Positions 8,218 through 19,517 of a stretch of DNA of 64,000 nucleotides are shown piece after piece. Source of the stretch: Modestobacter italicus. Lineage in GTDB: Bacteria; Actinomycetota; Actinomycetes; Mycobacteriales; Geodermatophilaceae. The stretch covers positions 62,001 to 126,000 of the forward strand of contig NZ_JABGCJ010000001.1 in NCBI RefSeq assembly GCF_019799965.1, read 5' to 3'. The notes below the pieces were generated by a model that was not told the DNA's origin, searched no databases, and worked only from the letters and a program-made list of their open reading frames with translations. Made by a program: the position numbers and the translations under genes. The stretch's first letter is position 1; each line of letters begins with the position of its first letter.

Positions 8218-9189
8218 TCAGTCGGTCTCGACCGCCAGTGCCTCGCGGCGGGGCTTCAGCTCGTGCGGCAGCGCGAAGACCAGTCGCTCCTCGGCGGCCT
8301 TCACCGTCTCGACGTCGGCGTAGCCGCGGGCGGCCAGCCAGTCGAGCACCTCGCTGACCAGGATCTCCGGCACCGAGGCGCCACTGGTCACGCCCACGGT
8401 CCCGACGCCGGCGAGCCACGCCTCGTCGATCTCGGAGGCGAAGTCGACCAGGTGCGAGTCGCGGGCACCGGCCTCCAGCGCCACCTCCACCAGCCGCACC
8501 GAGTTCGACGAGTTCGTCGACCCGACCACCAGCACCAGGTCGCACTCGGCGGCCATCTGCTTGACGGCCTGCTGCCGGTTCTGCGTGGCGTAGCAGATGT
8601 CGTCGCTGGGCGGGCTCTGCAGGCCGGGGAAGCGGTTCTTCAGCGAGTCCACCGTCGCCAGCGTCTCGTCGACCGACAGCGTCGTCTGGGAGAGCCAGAC
8701 CACCTTCTCCGGGTCGCGCACCTGCACGTTGGCGATGTCCTCGGCACCATCGACGAGCTGGGTGTTGGCCGGGGCCTCACCCATCGTGCCCTCGACCTCC
8801 TCGTGCCCGCGGTGGCCGATCAGCAGGATGTCGTAGTCGTCCTTGGCGAACCGCTTGGCCTCCATGTGCACCTTGCTCACCAGCGGGCAGGTCGCGTCGA
8901 TCGTCCGCAGCGAGCGGGCCTGCGCCTCGGCCTTCACCGCCGGCGAGACCCCGTGCGCGCTGAACACCACGACGGCGCCCTCGGGCACCTCGTCGGTCTC
9001 CTCCACGAACACCGCACCGCGGCGCTCCAGCGTCGCGACGACGTGCTTGTTGTGGACGATCTGCTTGCGCACGTACACCGGGGCGCCGTGGATCTCCAGT
9101 GCCCGCTCGACCGCGACCACCGCCCGGTCCACGCCGGCGCAGTAGCCCCGGGGATCGGCCAGCAGGACGCGTCCGCGCGGTTCAGCCAT
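8218..9189 (-). CDS. ispH: 4-hydroxy-3-methylbut-2-enyl diphosphate reductase
   Basis: 323 residues. The three cysteines that hold the [4Fe-4S] cluster are C17 (RGYCAGV), C101 (ATCPLV) and C199 ([11 protein letters not shown]). The substrate-binding histidines are at H46 (IVHNKHVV) and H79 (SAHGV). It catalyses the last step of the MEP pathway, making IPP and DMAPP. It is divergent from the gene at 9366, with a 176-base shared upstream region. The C-terminus (about 40 residues beyond the core) is slightly extended, as is common in actinobacteria. Confidence 0.96.
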   Translation of the reverse strand: MAEPRGRVLLADPRGYCAGVDRAVVAVERALEIHGAPVYVRKQIVHNKHVVATLERRGAVFVEETDEVPEGAVVVFSAHGVSPAVKAEAQARSLRTIDATCPLVSKVHMEAKRFAKDDYDILLIGHRGHEEVEGTMGEAPANTQLVDGAEDIANVQVRDPEKVVWLSQTTLSVDETLATVDSLKNRFPGLQSPPSDDICYATQNRQQAVKQMAAECDLVLVVGSTNSSNSVRLVEVALEAGARDSHLVDFASEIDEAWLAGVGTVGVTSGASVPEILVSEVLDWLAARGYADVETVKAAEERLVFALPHELKPRREALAVETD

Positions 9190-9365
9190 GACCCCATGGT
9201 AGGTGCGTCACGCACGACGGACCGGCCCCGGCGCAAGCGGGTGGGTGGCGCTGCACACGCCGCGACCGCCCGGCGGCCGCCCCACGGGGCCTCGCGGCCA
9301 CCGGATGGGGTGGTCGTGCACCCGGTCGGGCTGCCGGTGGTCGCCCGGTGCGGCACGCTGGGGGC

Positions 9366-10616
9366 ATGGCTCGAGAGATCCCCGAGGTCGTCCGCGCTGC
9401 CGCCGGACTGGCCGCCACCGTGCTGGACGAGGCGCGCAAGCTGCCCGAGACGCTGCCCGGCCTGCCGGTGCGGCTGATCGGGCAGGCGCTGCAGACCTCG
9501 CTCCGGCTGCAGCAGCAGTACTCCGGTCTGGTCGCCCGCGGCGACGAGGTGTTCACCGGCCTGCGCGGGGACGCCGAGCCGGGCATGGCCACCTTCGACG
9601 ACGACGAGGACCTCGCCCCGCCGGCCCGGCCGGCCGGTGCCGCCGGGCTGCGCAGCTCGGCCTTCGACCGGGTCGGCGACCTGCCGGACGACGCCGTGGA
9701 CGAGGAGCTCGCCGACCAGCTGGCCGACGACCTGGCCGTCGCGGAACTGCCCGTGGCCGAGGCGGACTCGCCCGTGGCCGGCGGCGACCTGCCGGGGGCC
9801 GATGACGACGCGCTGATCGCCGACAGCGACCTCTCGGTGGCCGAGGCCGACGAGCTGGCCGAGGAGGCAGCCGCCGTGCTCAGCCTCGCCGCCGGGGACG
9901 ACACCGACCTCTCCCCCGCCGAGGTCGCCGCGCTGCCCGCCGACCCGGCCGCCGACGCGGTGACCGCGGTCGTCGACGAGCTGGCCGGCGAGGTCGCCGA
10001 CGAGGTCGCCGCGGAGGTGCCCGACGCCGTCCCGGACGAGGTGCTCGAGGACCTCACCGCGGAGACCGTCACCGACATCGCCGAGGAGGAGACCGCCATC
10101 GAGGAGGCGGTCACCGACGAGCTGATCGCCGACGCCGCCGTCGGGGGCACCCCTCCCGCTGACGACGAGCCGGTCAGCGGGCCGCCGACGCTGGACGACG
10201 TGGCACCGCAGGCCGCACCCGGGCAGACCCAGCTGGTGGACGACGCCGACCCCGCGGTCGGGGCCCTGGCCGACGCCAGTGAGGAGCTCGTCGACCTGGG
10301 CGGGCCGGAGGCGGCGGAGAGCGTCACCCCCGGCAGCGCGGTCACCGACAGCGCGGCCAGCGACCCGCTCGTCCCCGCCGACGACACCGCGCGGGTCGAC
10401 GAGAGCACCTCGGCCGGCACCACGGCACCGGCGGTCACCAGCCCGGTGGAGGGCTACGACTCCTTCAGCATCCCGGCCCTGCGCGGTCACCTGCGCGCCT
10501 ACCCCGCCGAGACGGTCGCCGACCTGCTGGACTACGAGCGGGCGACCCGGGCCCGCGCCCCGTATGTCACCCTGCTGCAGAACCGGCTGGAGAAGCTGAG
10601 CATCGACCGCGGCTGA
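9366..10616 (+). CDS. Lipid-droplet-associated-type protein (Rv1109c-like)
   Basis: 416 residues from the ATG at 9366. The conserved N-terminus (about 1-60) includes VRAAAGLAATVLDEARKLPE and LPVRLIGQALQTSLRLQQQY, an amphipathic helical region that I recognise from actinobacterial proteins annotated as lipid droplet-associated. The long middle (about 75-360) is dominated by Asp, Glu, Ala and Val and is low-complexity. The C-terminus (SFSIPALRGHLRAYPAETV) is a compact conserved module. The position between ispH and xseA matches the mycobacterial gene order as I recall it. Function otherwise unknown. Confidence 0.7.
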   Translation: MAREIPEVVRAAAGLAATVLDEARKLPETLPGLPVRLIGQALQTSLRLQQQYSGLVARGDEVFTGLRGDAEPGMATFDDDEDLAPPARPAGAAGLRSSAFDRVGDLPDDAVDEELADQLADDLAVAELPVAEADSPVAGGDLPGADDDALIADSDLSVAEADELAEEAAAVLSLAAGDDTDLSPAEVAALPADPAADAVTAVVDELAGEVADEVAAEVPDAVPDEVLEDLTAETVTDIAEEETAIEEAVTDELIADAAVGGTPPADDEPVSGPPTLDDVAPQAAPGQTQLVDDADPAVGALADASEELVDLGGPEAAESVTPGSAVTDSAASDPLVPADDTARVDESTSAGTTAPAVTSPVEGYDSFSIPALRGHLRAYPAETVADLLDYERATRARAPYVTLLQNRLEKLSIDRG

Positions 10617-10650
10617 GCCGGCAGCGGGAGGACCACGGACCGGGGAGACG

Positions 10651-11490
10651 GTGGGCGACGAGCACACGGACGGGCCCATGACGCCCCGGCGGCGCGGGTC
10701 CCGGCGACTGGTCCTCCTGCTCGTGCTGGTGGCGGTGCTGGCCGTGGCCGCCGGGCTGGTCGTCTGGCTGCGGGCCGGCGGGGCGGAGGGCGACGCGGAC
10801 CCGTCCGCCGCTGCGGGCCCGGCGACGACCTCTCCCGCCGCCGTCCCGACGACGCCGTCGACACCGGCGCCCACCCCGACGCCGACGCCGACGCCGACCT
10901 TCGACCGCACCCAGCTCTCGATCACCGACCCGGCCAGCCCGTGGGTCGTGGTCAACAAGGCCCGGCCGTTGAGCCCGATCGCCTTCGCCCCCACCGACCT
11001 CGTGCCGATCGGGGGCGGCTACGAGCTGCGCGCCGAGGCGGCGCAGGCGATGGACGCGATGCTGGCCGCCGCCGCGGCCGAGGGCCTCGACATCGGCGTG
11101 CAGAGCGCCTACCGGGCCTACGACTACCAGGTGGGCCTCTTCGACGCCCAGGTCAGCCGGTTCGGCGAGGAACGGGCCGAGGTCCAGGTGGCCCGGCCCG
11201 GGTACAGCGAGCACCAGACCGGCCTGGCCGCCGACGTCGGCGGGGGCGGCTGCGACATCGAGAGCTGCTTCGCCACCACCGCCGAGGGCCAGTGGGTGGC
11301 CGCGCGCGGCCCGGAGTTCGGCTGGCTCGTGCGCTACCCCGAGGGCCGGCAGGACGTCACCGGGTTCAAGTACGAGCCCTGGCACGTGCGCTACGTCGGC
11401 GTCGCCCTGGCCACCGAGATGCAGCGCACCGGCGTGCCGACGATGGAGGAGTTCTTCGGTCTCCCCGCCGCGCCCGGGTACCTCGGCTGA
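10651..11490 (+). CDS. D-alanyl-D-alanine carboxypeptidase, M15B (VanY/DacB-like)
   Basis: 279 residues, starting at a GTG preceded by GGGGAGA. A membrane anchor (about 20-41) is followed by a Thr-Pro repeat linker (about 70-82) encoded by a short CCGACG tandem run. The M15 domain has SAYRAYDYQ (from S152), zinc ligands H188 and D195 in HQTGLAADV, then E242 and H245 in EPWHVRYV. It should trim terminal D-Ala from peptidoglycan stem peptides outside the membrane. It is an intact catalytic set and a standard family length. Confidence 0.9.
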   Translation: MGDEHTDGPMTPRRRGSRRLVLLLVLVAVLAVAAGLVVWLRAGGAEGDADPSAAAGPATTSPAAVPTTPSTPAPTPTPTPTPTFDRTQLSITDPASPWVVVNKARPLSPIAFAPTDLVPIGGGYELRAEAAQAMDAMLAAAAAEGLDIGVQSAYRAYDYQVGLFDAQVSRFGEERAEVQVARPGYSEHQTGLAADVGGGGCDIESCFATTAEGQWVAARGPEFGWLVRYPEGRQDVTGFKYEPWHVRYVGVALATEMQRTGVPTMEEFFGLPAAPGYLG

Positions 11491-11513
11491 CGCAGCCCGC
11501 AGGTCCGTCGGCC

Positions 11514-11562
11514 CCCTCCAGGGGCCCGGCCCGAGCCGGTGAGGGCCGGGGAGGAGACGAAG
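11514..11562 (-). repeat. Partial copy of the dispersed 59-bp repeat
   Basis: This stretch begins GGCCCCCTC-CAGGGGCCCG and ends GACGAAGG. In its first half it matches the reverse orientation of the element found at 11559-11617 and 40507-40565. Adjacent copies in opposite orientations would give a foldback structure upstream of xseA. The match was made by eye. Confidence 0.45.
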
Positions 11563-11617
11563 GACCCCCGGGCCCCCCACCACTCGCAGGCTCGCGGCGG
11601 GACCCTGCACGGGGGCC
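11559..11617 (+). repeat. Dispersed 59-bp GC-rich repeat, copy B
   Basis: It begins GAAGGACCCCC, has CTCGCAGGCTCGCGGCGGG in the middle and ends ACGGGGGCC. Its reverse complement is 50/59 identical (counted by eye) to 40507-40565 inside fliI. Related copies are at 24003-24060 and 54423-54478, and partly at 15057-15113. It lies in the M15 peptidase-xseA gap. Confidence 0.75.
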
Positions 11618-11635
11618 TCTGGCAGGCTCGGTGCC

Positions 11636-12946
11636 GTGACCAGTCCGTCGTCCCCCGAGTCGCCGTGGCCGGTGCGGACCGTGGCCCGCAAGGTCGCCGA
11701 GTGGATCGGCCGGCTCGGTGAGGTGTGGGTCGAGGGCCAGGTCGCCCAGCTCTCCCGCCGGGGCAACGCCGCCACGGTCTTCCTCACCCTCCGCGACCCC
11801 GCGGCCGACCTGTCGGTCCCGGTCACCTGCCACCGCGACGTCGCCGACCGGCCCGGGCTGGAGCTGACCGAGGGCGCCCGGGTGCTGGTCCGGGCCCGCC
11901 CCGACTACTACGTGGCCCGCGGCTCCTTCTCCCTGCGGGCCACCGAGATCAGAGCGGTCGGCCTCGGCGAGCTGCTGGCCCGGATCGAGCGGATCCGCCG
12001 ACTGCTGGCCGCCGAGGGGCTCTTCGACGTCGCCCGCAAGCGGCCGCTGCCCTTCGCACCGGCCGTCGTCGGCGTGATCACCGGCCGGGACTCCGCGGCC
12101 GAACGGGACGTGCTGGTCACCGCCCGGCGCCGCTGGCCCGCGGTCCGGTTCGCGGTGCACAACTGCGCCGTCCAGGGCCCCACCGCCGCCGAGTCGGTGA
12201 TCGCCGGGCTGCAGCGGCTGGACGCCGACCCGACGGTGGAGGTGATCGTCATTGCCCGCGGCGGCGGGTCGGTGGAGGACCTGCTGCCCTTCTCCGACGA
12301 GGGCCTGGTGCGGGCGATCGCGGCCAGCCGCACCCCCGTCGTCACCGCCGTCGGGCACGAGACCGACACCACGCTGGTCGACCACGTCGCCGACGTGCGG
12401 GCGGCCACCCCCACCGACGCCGCGCACCGGGTCGTGCCGGAGATCGGCGAGCAGCGCCAGCTGGTCCAGGGCCTGCGCGCCCGGGCCCGGCACCTGCTGG
12501 CCGGCCGGCTCGACCAGCAGGAACGCTGGCTGGAGTCGGTCCGCAGCCGGCCGGCGCTGGCCGATCCGCAGCGGCTGCTGGCCGGCCGGGCCGACGACGT
12601 GAGCGCGCTGCGCGCCCGCTCGACCCGCACCCTCACCCACCGGGTCGAGGCCGCCGAGCGCGACGTCGAGCACGCCCGCGCCCGGGTCGCGGCGCTCTCG
12701 CCGGCGGCGACGCTGCAGCGGGGCTACGCCGTGGTGCAGCGCGCCGACGGGGCCCTGGTGCGGGACCCTGCCGAGGTGTCGACCGACGAACGCCTGCAGG
12801 TCCGGGTGGCCGGTGGCCGGCTGACCGTCCGCGTCGACCGCCCGCAGAGCGGGGACGACGGCACCAGGGACGGCGGCACCAGGGACGACCCCGGCGGGGA
12901 CCAGCGCACCGGGGACAGGGCGACCGGGGAGGATGGGCGACCGTGA
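11636..12946 (+). CDS. xseA: Exodeoxyribonuclease VII large subunit
   Basis: 436 residues from a GTG. The N-terminal OB fold (about 8-105) includes [14 protein letters not shown]. The catalytic domain has [31 protein letters not shown] and [19 protein letters not shown], the family signatures. A helical C-terminal region ends with RGYAVVQR. The last about 30 residues are a Gly/Asp/Arg/Thr tail from short GC repeats (near 12855-12925), not expected in the family core. With XseB it degrades single-stranded DNA in repair. The stop overlaps xseB. Confidence 0.95.
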   Translation: MTSPSSPESPWPVRTVARKVAEWIGRLGEVWVEGQVAQLSRRGNAATVFLTLRDPAADLSVPVTCHRDVADRPGLELTEGARVLVRARPDYYVARGSFSLRATEIRAVGLGELLARIERIRRLLAAEGLFDVARKRPLPFAPAVVGVITGRDSAAERDVLVTARRRWPAVRFAVHNCAVQGPTAAESVIAGLQRLDADPTVEVIVIARGGGSVEDLLPFSDEGLVRAIAASRTPVVTAVGHETDTTLVDHVADVRAATPTDAAHRVVPEIGEQRQLVQGLRARARHLLAGRLDQQERWLESVRSRPALADPQRLLAGRADDVSALRARSTRTLTHRVEAAERDVEHARARVAALSPAATLQRGYAVVQRADGALVRDPAEVSTDERLQVRVAGGRLTVRVDRPQSGDDGTRDGGTRDDPGGDQRTGDRATGEDGRP

Positions 12947-13155
12947 GCGAGACGCCGGAGCCGACCCAGACCTACGAGCAGGCCCGCGAGGAGCTGGCCG
13001 ACGTCGTCCGCCGGCTGGAGGCCGGGGGGCTCACCCTCGAGGAGTCCCTGGGTCTGTGGGAGCGGGGCGAGGCGCTGGCCGAGCTGTGCCAGCACTGGCT
13101 CGACCGCGCCCGCGAGCGGCTGGCCGCCGCCGCCCCGACGGACCCCCAGGGCTGA
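12943..13155 (+). CDS. xseB: Exodeoxyribonuclease VII small subunit
   Basis: 70 residues from the GTG at 12943, which overlaps the xseA stop by four bases. The helical hairpin sequence [19 protein letters not shown], then [16 protein letters not shown] and a terminal [12 protein letters not shown], is the diagnostic XseB pattern. Several XseB chains bind one XseA. The length and coupling to xseA are normal. Confidence 0.95.
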   Translation: MSETPEPTQTYEQAREELADVVRRLEAGGLTLEESLGLWERGEALAELCQHWLDRARERLAAAAPTDPQG

Positions 13156-13160
13156 GCCGC

Positions 13161-13188
13161 CACGCCGGCGCCCCCGGACGCCGGCGTG
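13161..13188. terminator. Shared terminator hairpin between xseB and the DUF4245 gene
   Basis: CACGCCGGCG (13161-13170) pairs with CGCCGGCGTG (13179-13188) around an 8-base loop, between convergent genes. Confidence 0.75.
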
Positions 13189-13194
13189 CCCGCC

Positions 13195-13875
13195 TCAGTA
13201 GGGCTGGAGGGAGCCGGCGAGGGTCGTCAGCTCCTCGTCCGAGGCTGATCCGGTGACCAGCAGCGTCGCCCCGCCCTCGGTGCGGGTCAGCGCGGTCTCC
13301 CCGTTCGGCGCGGTCCGCCGCTCCCAGGTCTCGCCGGCCACCTGCTCGGTGCCGTCCTCCGTCGCGTCGTCCAGGACGTCGGTCAGCGCCTCGGCGCCGG
13401 CGTCGTCGCTGATCACGTAGCCGGCGTACTCCTCGGCCGGGGTGTACCAGCCGATCTGCAGGGTCACCGGGTCGCCCGCCGAGGCCGCCCCGGCGTCGGT
13501 GCGCACGCTCGTCGGCCGCCACCCCTCGGGCAGGCCGCGCGGCACCAGCACCGGGTAGCCGGCCACCTCGGCCGCCGCCCGCTCGGCACTGGTCGGGTCC
13601 ACCTCGCGGACCGGGTCGCCGCCGTTGTACTTCAGCGCCGACCAGCCGACCAGCACCAGGCAGATGACCAGCAGCGGCAGCAGCGACCGGATCATGTTGG
13701 CCGCGGTGAACCGCTGCATGCGCTCCACCGCCGGGGAGGCGGCCGGGGCGTCGCCCCCGGCGTCGGGCGCAGCCGCGGTGGCCCCGGCGGGGCCCGCCGC
13801 TCCGGGCGTCGGTGTGGGAGCAGCGGTCGGGACGGCGGTGGCCTGCTCGTCGGGGTGCTGGCCGGTGTCGGGCAT
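13195..13875 (-). CDS. DUF4245 membrane-anchored protein
   Basis: 226 residues. An Ala/Pro/Thr-rich cytoplasmic stretch (1-55) is followed by a single transmembrane helix near 66-82 ([18 protein letters not shown]). The external domain of about 140 residues has [12 protein letters not shown] and a final [14 protein letters not shown]. This matches the actinobacterial DUF4245 family, often found beside glpX. No enzymatic motif is visible. Its promoter is shared with divergent glpX (115-base gap). Confidence 0.8.
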   Translation of the reverse strand: MPDTGQHPDEQATAVPTAAPTPTPGAAGPAGATAAAPDAGGDAPAASPAVERMQRFTAANMIRSLLPLLVICLVLVGWSALKYNGGDPVREVDPTSAERAAAEVAGYPVLVPRGLPEGWRPTSVRTDAGAASAGDPVTLQIGWYTPAEEYAGYVISDDAGAEALTDVLDDATEDGTEQVAGETWERRTAPNGETALTRTEGGATLLVTGSASDEELTTLAGSLQPY

Positions 13876-13989
13876 GCCCCTAGGATCGCAGCACCGCTCC
13901 CCCGCCCCGCCGAGCAACGTCCGTGGCCCCCGCCACGGCGTCCGAGCTCTCGAGGGGACCCAGGAGGGGGACCTTGCCCAGGAGGTCAC

Positions 13990-15045
13990 GTGTCCCTGCC
14001 ACTCCCCGACGGTCCGCCCCCCGCCCGGCCTGCCTCCACCCTGCGCGCCGACCGCCCGGCGCCCGACCGCAACCTGGCCCTGGAGCTGGTCCGGGTCACC
14101 GAGGCCGCCGCCCTGGCCGCCGGCCGCTGGGTGGGGCGCGGCGACAAGAACGGCGGTGACGGCGCCGCCGTCGACGCCATGCGCGCGCTGATCGGCACGG
14201 TGCACATGCGGGGCGTCGTGGTCATCGGGGAGGGCGAGAAGGACGAGGCCCCGATGCTCTACAACGGCGAGCACGTCGGCGACGGCTGGGGCAACGACTA
14301 CGACGTGGCGGTCGACCCGATCGACGGCACCACCCTGATGGCCAAGGGCATGCCCAACGCCATCGCGGTCATGGCCGTGGCCGACCGCGGCGCGATGTAC
14401 GACCCGTCGGCGGTCTTCTACATGGACAAGATCGCGACCGGGCCGGCCGCCGCCGACGTCATCGACATCACCGCACCGGTGGGCGAGAACATCCGCAAGG
14501 TGGCCAAGGCCAAGCGCAGCTCCGCCGGCGACGTCACCGTCTGCATCCTGGACCGGCCGCGGCACGAGACCCTGGTCCGCGAGGTGCGCGAGGCCGGCGC
14601 CCGGATCAAGTTCATCACCGACGGCGACGTGGCGGGTGCGATCGCCGCCGCCCGCGAGGGCACCGGCGTCGACCTGCTGATGGGCATCGGCGGCACGCCG
14701 GAGGGGATCATCACCGCCTGCGCGCTCAAGTGCATGGGCGGTGCCCTGCAGGGCCGGTTGTGGCCCCGGGACGACGTGGAGCGGCAGAAGGCGCTGGACG
14801 CCGGGCACGACCTGGACCGCGTGCTGGCCATCGACGACCTGGTGCGCGGGGACGTCTTCTTCGTCGCGACCGGCATCACCGACGGGGAGCTGCTGCGCGG
14901 CGTCCAGTACCGGTCCGGCGGGGCGACCACGCAGTCGCTGGTGATGCGCTCGCGGTCGGGCACGATCCGGTCGATCGACAGCCTGCACTCGCTGGAGAAG
15001 CTGAACCAGTACTCCGCCGTCCCCTTCGGCGACGACGACCAATAG
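13990..15045 (+). CDS. glpX: Fructose-1,6-bisphosphatase class II
   Basis: 351 residues from the GTG at 13990, placed four bases after GGAGG. Metal and substrate signatures are visible: [26 protein letters not shown] (109-115) and [12 protein letters not shown]. This is the lithium-sensitive GlpX family, which hydrolyses fructose-1,6-bisphosphate in gluconeogenesis and is the main such enzyme in actinobacteria. It neighbours fumC and a DUF4245 gene, a typical actinobacterial grouping. Confidence 0.95.
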   Translation: MSLPLPDGPPPARPASTLRADRPAPDRNLALELVRVTEAAALAAGRWVGRGDKNGGDGAAVDAMRALIGTVHMRGVVVIGEGEKDEAPMLYNGEHVGDGWGNDYDVAVDPIDGTTLMAKGMPNAIAVMAVADRGAMYDPSAVFYMDKIATGPAAADVIDITAPVGENIRKVAKAKRSSAGDVTVCILDRPRHETLVREVREAGARIKFITDGDVAGAIAAAREGTGVDLLMGIGGTPEGIITACALKCMGGALQGRLWPRDDVERQKALDAGHDLDRVLAIDDLVRGDVFFVATGITDGELLRGVQYRSGGATTQSLVMRSRSGTIRSIDSLHSLEKLNQYSAVPFGDDDQ

Positions 15046-15056
15046 CGGCACCGCTG

Positions 15057-15113
15057 CCCACCCCCGGGCTCGCGGCGGGGCCCTGCGGGGGCCCGGCGGG
15101 GTCAGGGGGTGGG
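15057..15113. terminator. Hairpin/partial repeat between glpX and the DUF1707 gene
   Basis: CCCACCCCC (15057-15065) can pair with GGGGGTGGG (15105-15113), and the interior contains GGGCC...GGCCC. The interior also resembles the 3' half of the 59-bp repeat (CTCGCGGCGGGGCCCTGC). It lies between convergent genes and slightly overlaps the 3' end of the DUF1707 gene. Confidence 0.5.
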
Positions 15114-15749
15114 CGGGGCGGCGCGACGCTCGGCCAGGCGGTCGAGCACGGCGCGCCAGCGGCTGGGCGACTCGCCGGGGGCGAGGCTGCGCAGCTTCAG
15201 GTCACCGAAGACGGTCCAGCCGCGGACGACGACCCGCGGGGTGCCCGGCAGCCGCGGGACGGGCGCCAGGTCGGTCCTGCGGTCGCCGAACACCGTCCAG
15301 CCCTCGATCTCGGCGGCCACGCCCTCGCTGACGATCACCTCCACGTCACCGAAGACCGTGCCCAGCTGCAGCGCCACCGTCTCCTCGGACGTGCGCAGCC
15401 CGCGCAGGTCGATGCGGACATCACCGAAGACGGTGTTCGCCTGCCGCGGCACGCTGGTCGTCGCGGTCAGCTTCACGTCGCCGAAGACGGTGGCGATCGA
15501 CCCCGTCGTCCGCTCCCCCACGATCTCGCCGACCGCGGGCACCGCCGACGCCGGCGCGGGCAGGTCGGCGAGCAGCTGGTCCAGCTCGACCGTGGTCGTC
15601 GCGGCGTAGGCGGCCTCGACGCGCTGCCCGAACTCGTCGAGGTCGATCCGGCCCTCACCGACCGCCGTCTGCAGCCGGCCCACCACCGCCTCGCGCTCGG
15701 CGTCGGAGGCGCGGACCACGGGGCCGTCGGGAGCCGGCTGCTCGCTCAT
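15102..15749 (-). CDS. DUF1707 / LiaF-like cell-envelope stress protein
   Basis: 215 residues. The N-terminal DUF1707 helix set (about 11-65) includes ASDAEREAVVGRLQTAVGEG and LDEFGQRVEAAY. The C-terminal beta-rich domain has four evenly spaced VFGD motifs (TVFGDVKL, TVFGDVRI, TVFGDVEV, WTVFGDRR) plus WTVFGDLKL, the hallmark of LiaF/DUF2154-type domains. No membrane segment is seen. LiaF-like proteins modulate envelope-stress signalling; the role here is unproven. Confidence 0.85.
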   Translation of the reverse strand: MSEQPAPDGPVVRASDAEREAVVGRLQTAVGEGRIDLDEFGQRVEAAYAATTTVELDQLLADLPAPASAVPAVGEIVGERTTGSIATVFGDVKLTATTSVPRQANTVFGDVRIDLRGLRTSEETVALQLGTVFGDVEVIVSEGVAAEIEGWTVFGDRRTDLAPVPRLPGTPRVVVRGWTVFGDLKLRSLAPGESPSRWRAVLDRLAERRAAPPTP

Positions 15750-15771
15750 GGGGCGGACCCTAGCGCCGACC

Positions 15772-16392
15772 TCAGTCCAGCTCGGTGCAGGCGTACACGG
15801 TCATCGCCTTGACCCGCCCGCCGCAGGTGGTGGCGTACTCCTCGTAGGCCGACAGCGGCGGCGACTCGGCGTACAGGTCGTCGCAGGACTGCAGCAGGCC
15901 GGTGAAGCACTCCTGGGCGTAGGCGTCCAGTGCCGGGTCCGAGCCGAGGCCGGCCGGGGCGACCGGTTCGGACTGCTCGATCGCCGTGCCGGGCGGGTAC
16001 GCGTCCCAGCCGCCGTCCTCGATGCCGGCCAGGGCCTCGGCCGCCAGCCCGTCCGGGCTCGCCCCGAGGGCCTCACCCAGGCCGCGACCCAGGTCCTCGG
16101 CGCCGGCCCGCAGCACCAGCGAGGCGACGAAGACGGCGAGCACCAGGCCGAGCGCCAGCACGCCGGCCGCACCCATCGCGACCGCGGCCGTGACCCGGGC
16201 GGGCGCCGCCGGCGGGCCCGGCGGCGTGGCAGCCGGCCCCCAGGACCACCCCGGGACGGCGGCGCCCGGCGCGCCCGCCCACCGGGCCCCGTCCTGCCCC
16301 GCCGCGCCGGGCCACGGCTGCCCAGGGCCACCGCCTGAGCCGGGACCAGCCAGGTCGGGCCGGTGGGCGGTGGTGTCGTTCTGCTCGGACAC
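15772..16392 (-). CDS. Membrane-anchored protein of unknown function
   Basis: 206 residues from the GTG at 16392, chosen because GGAGGAG lies just upstream. A Gly/Pro/Ala-rich cytoplasmic leader (1-65) is followed by one hydrophobic helix (about 70-92, [20 protein letters not shown]). The external C-terminal part contains four cysteines (C in YAQECF, LLQSCDD, ATTCGG, VYACTE) that could form disulphides, and a run typical of actinobacterial DUF4190/septum-site-type tails. No catalytic motif is recognised. It is divergent from fumC. Confidence 0.6.
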   Translation of the reverse strand: MSEQNDTTAHRPDLAGPGSGGGPGQPWPGAAGQDGARWAGAPGAAVPGWSWGPAATPPGPPAAPARVTAAVAMGAAGVLALGLVLAVFVASLVLRAGAEDLGRGLGEALGASPDGLAAEALAGIEDGGWDAYPPGTAIEQSEPVAPAGLGSDPALDAYAQECFTGLLQSCDDLYAESPPLSAYEEYATTCGGRVKAMTVYACTELD

Positions 16393-16546
16393 GGGCTCTC
16401 CTCCGTCACGGGTCCGGCGGAGCCTAGGGCCGCGGCGAGCGCCCCGCGGGGCGCCGGCCACCAGCACCCGGGCGGCGTCGCACCACCGGGTGTCTAGGGT
16501 CGCTCCCGGAGCACCCTCACCACCCACACCACACCGGGAGCGCACC

Positions 16547-17941
<1,395 letters not shown>

Positions 17942-17948
17942 GGACGCC

Positions 17949-17987
17949 GACACGGCCCCGTCTCACCCGGTGCGGCGGGGCCGTGTC
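17949..17987 (+). terminator. Terminator hairpin after fumC
   Basis: 12-base perfect arms GACACGGCCCCG / CGGGGCCGTGTC at 17949-17960 and 17976-17987. Confidence 0.85.
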
Positions 17988-18022
17988 GCATCCTGCCGAG
18001 AACTGAGTAGCGTCCAGAGCTG

Positions 18023-19324
18023 ATGAGCGAGACAGCGAACACCCCAGACACAGCCCTGCGCTGGCCCGGCGGCGAACTGCCGCTCCGGGTCGTCCCCGCG
18101 ACCGAGGGGTCCGAGGGAATCGACACCAGCAAGCTGCTGGCCACGACCGGCCAGGTGGCCCTGGACATCGGGTTCGTGAACACGGCGTCCTGCACCTCGG
18201 CGATCACCTACATCGACGGCGACCAGGGCATCCTGCGCTACCGCGGGTACCCGATCGACCAGCTGGCCGGCAAGGCCAGCTTCCTCGAGGTCTCCTACCT
18301 GCTGATCTACGGCGAGCTGCCCACCGCCGACCAGCTGGAGGCCTTCGACCAGCGGATCCGCCGGCACACGCTGCTGCACGAGGACCTCAAGCAGTTCTTC
18401 TCCGGGTTCCCCCGGGACGCACACCCGATGCCGGTGCTGTCCTCGGCGGTCAGCGCGTTGTCGACCTTCTACCAGGACTCGCTGGACCCCTTCAACCCGG
18501 AGCAGGTCGAGCTGTCGACCGTGCGCCTGCTGGCCAAGCTGCCGACGATCGCGGCCTACGCCTACAAGAAGTCGGTCGGCCAGCCGATGCTGTACCCGGA
18601 CAACTCCCTGGGCCTGGTGGAGAACTTCCTCCGGATGACCTTCGGGTTCCCGGCCGAGCCGTACGAGGCCGACCCGGAGCTGGTCAAGGCGCTGGACATG
18701 CTGTTCGTGCTGCACGCCGACCACGAGCAGAACTGCTCCACCTCCACGGTGCGCCTGGTCGGCAGCTCGCACGCCAACATGTTCGCCTCGGTCTCCGCCG
18801 GCATCAACGCGCTGTTCGGGCCCCTGCACGGTGGGGCCAACCAGTCGGTGCTGGAGATGCTCGAGGCCATCAAGCGGGACGGCGGGGACATCAACCGCTT
18901 CGTCGACCGGGTGAAGAACAAGGAGCCCGGCGTCAAGCTCATGGGCTTCGGTCACCGGGTCTACAAGAACTACGACCCGCGCGCGACGCTGGTCAAGCAG
19001 ACCGCCGACACGGTGCTGAACAAGCTCGGCGGCAACAACGAGCTGCTCGACCTGGCCCGCCAGCTGGAGGAGATCGCGCTCAACGACGACTACTTCATCC
19101 AGCGCAAGCTCTACCCGAACGTCGACTTCTACACCGGGCTCATCTACCGGGCGATGGGCTTCCCGGTGAAGATGTTCACCGTGCTCTTCGCCCTGGGCCG
19201 GCTGCCCGGCTGGATCGCCCAGTGGCGGGAGATGATCGAGGACCCGGCCACCAAGATCGGCCGCCCGCGCCAGGTGTACACCGGCTACACCGAGCGCTCC
19301 TTCGTGGAGATCGGCGACCGCTGA
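18023..19324 (+). CDS. gltA: Citrate synthase
   Basis: 433 residues. Active-site regions are PLHGGANQSVLEML (H269), MGFGHRVYKNYDPR (H311, with the family GxGHxxY pattern) and NVDFYTGLIYRAMGF for the catalytic Asp. The N-terminus includes ITYIDGDQGILRYRGYPIDQ, the usual type-II hexameric enzyme pattern. It condenses acetyl-CoA with oxaloacetate. It follows fumC, so two TCA-cycle genes are adjacent, but a hairpin separates them. Confidence 0.97.
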   Translation: MSETANTPDTALRWPGGELPLRVVPATEGSEGIDTSKLLATTGQVALDIGFVNTASCTSAITYIDGDQGILRYRGYPIDQLAGKASFLEVSYLLIYGELPTADQLEAFDQRIRRHTLLHEDLKQFFSGFPRDAHPMPVLSSAVSALSTFYQDSLDPFNPEQVELSTVRLLAKLPTIAAYAYKKSVGQPMLYPDNSLGLVENFLRMTFGFPAEPYEADPELVKALDMLFVLHADHEQNCSTSTVRLVGSSHANMFASVSAGINALFGPLHGGANQSVLEMLEAIKRDGGDINRFVDRVKNKEPGVKLMGFGHRVYKNYDPRATLVKQTADTVLNKLGGNNELLDLARQLEEIALNDDYFIQRKLYPNVDFYTGLIYRAMGFPVKMFTVLFALGRLPGWIAQWREMIEDPATKIGRPRQVYTGYTERSFVEIGDR

Positions 19325-19340
19325 CCCGACCTGCACCACC

Positions 19341-19377
19341 CGAGGCCCCGTCGTCCCCCGTGGACGGCGGGGCCTCG
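19341..19377 (+). terminator. Terminator hairpin after citrate synthase
   Basis: CGAGGCCCCG (19341-19350) and CGGGGCCTCG (19368-19377) are exact complements. The inner bases CGTC/GACG extend the stem. Confidence 0.85.
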
Positions 19378-19517
19378 TCGTTCCCCTCCCCCGAAGGGGT
19401 GATCTGCCTCCCCCGAAGCGGTGAGGGCGCTCCACCCCCACGGGGGCTGCGTCGATGGGATCAGGACACCGGACGCCACCAGGCGGCCGGGCCGATCCGA
19501 CGCAGGGGGGGACGACG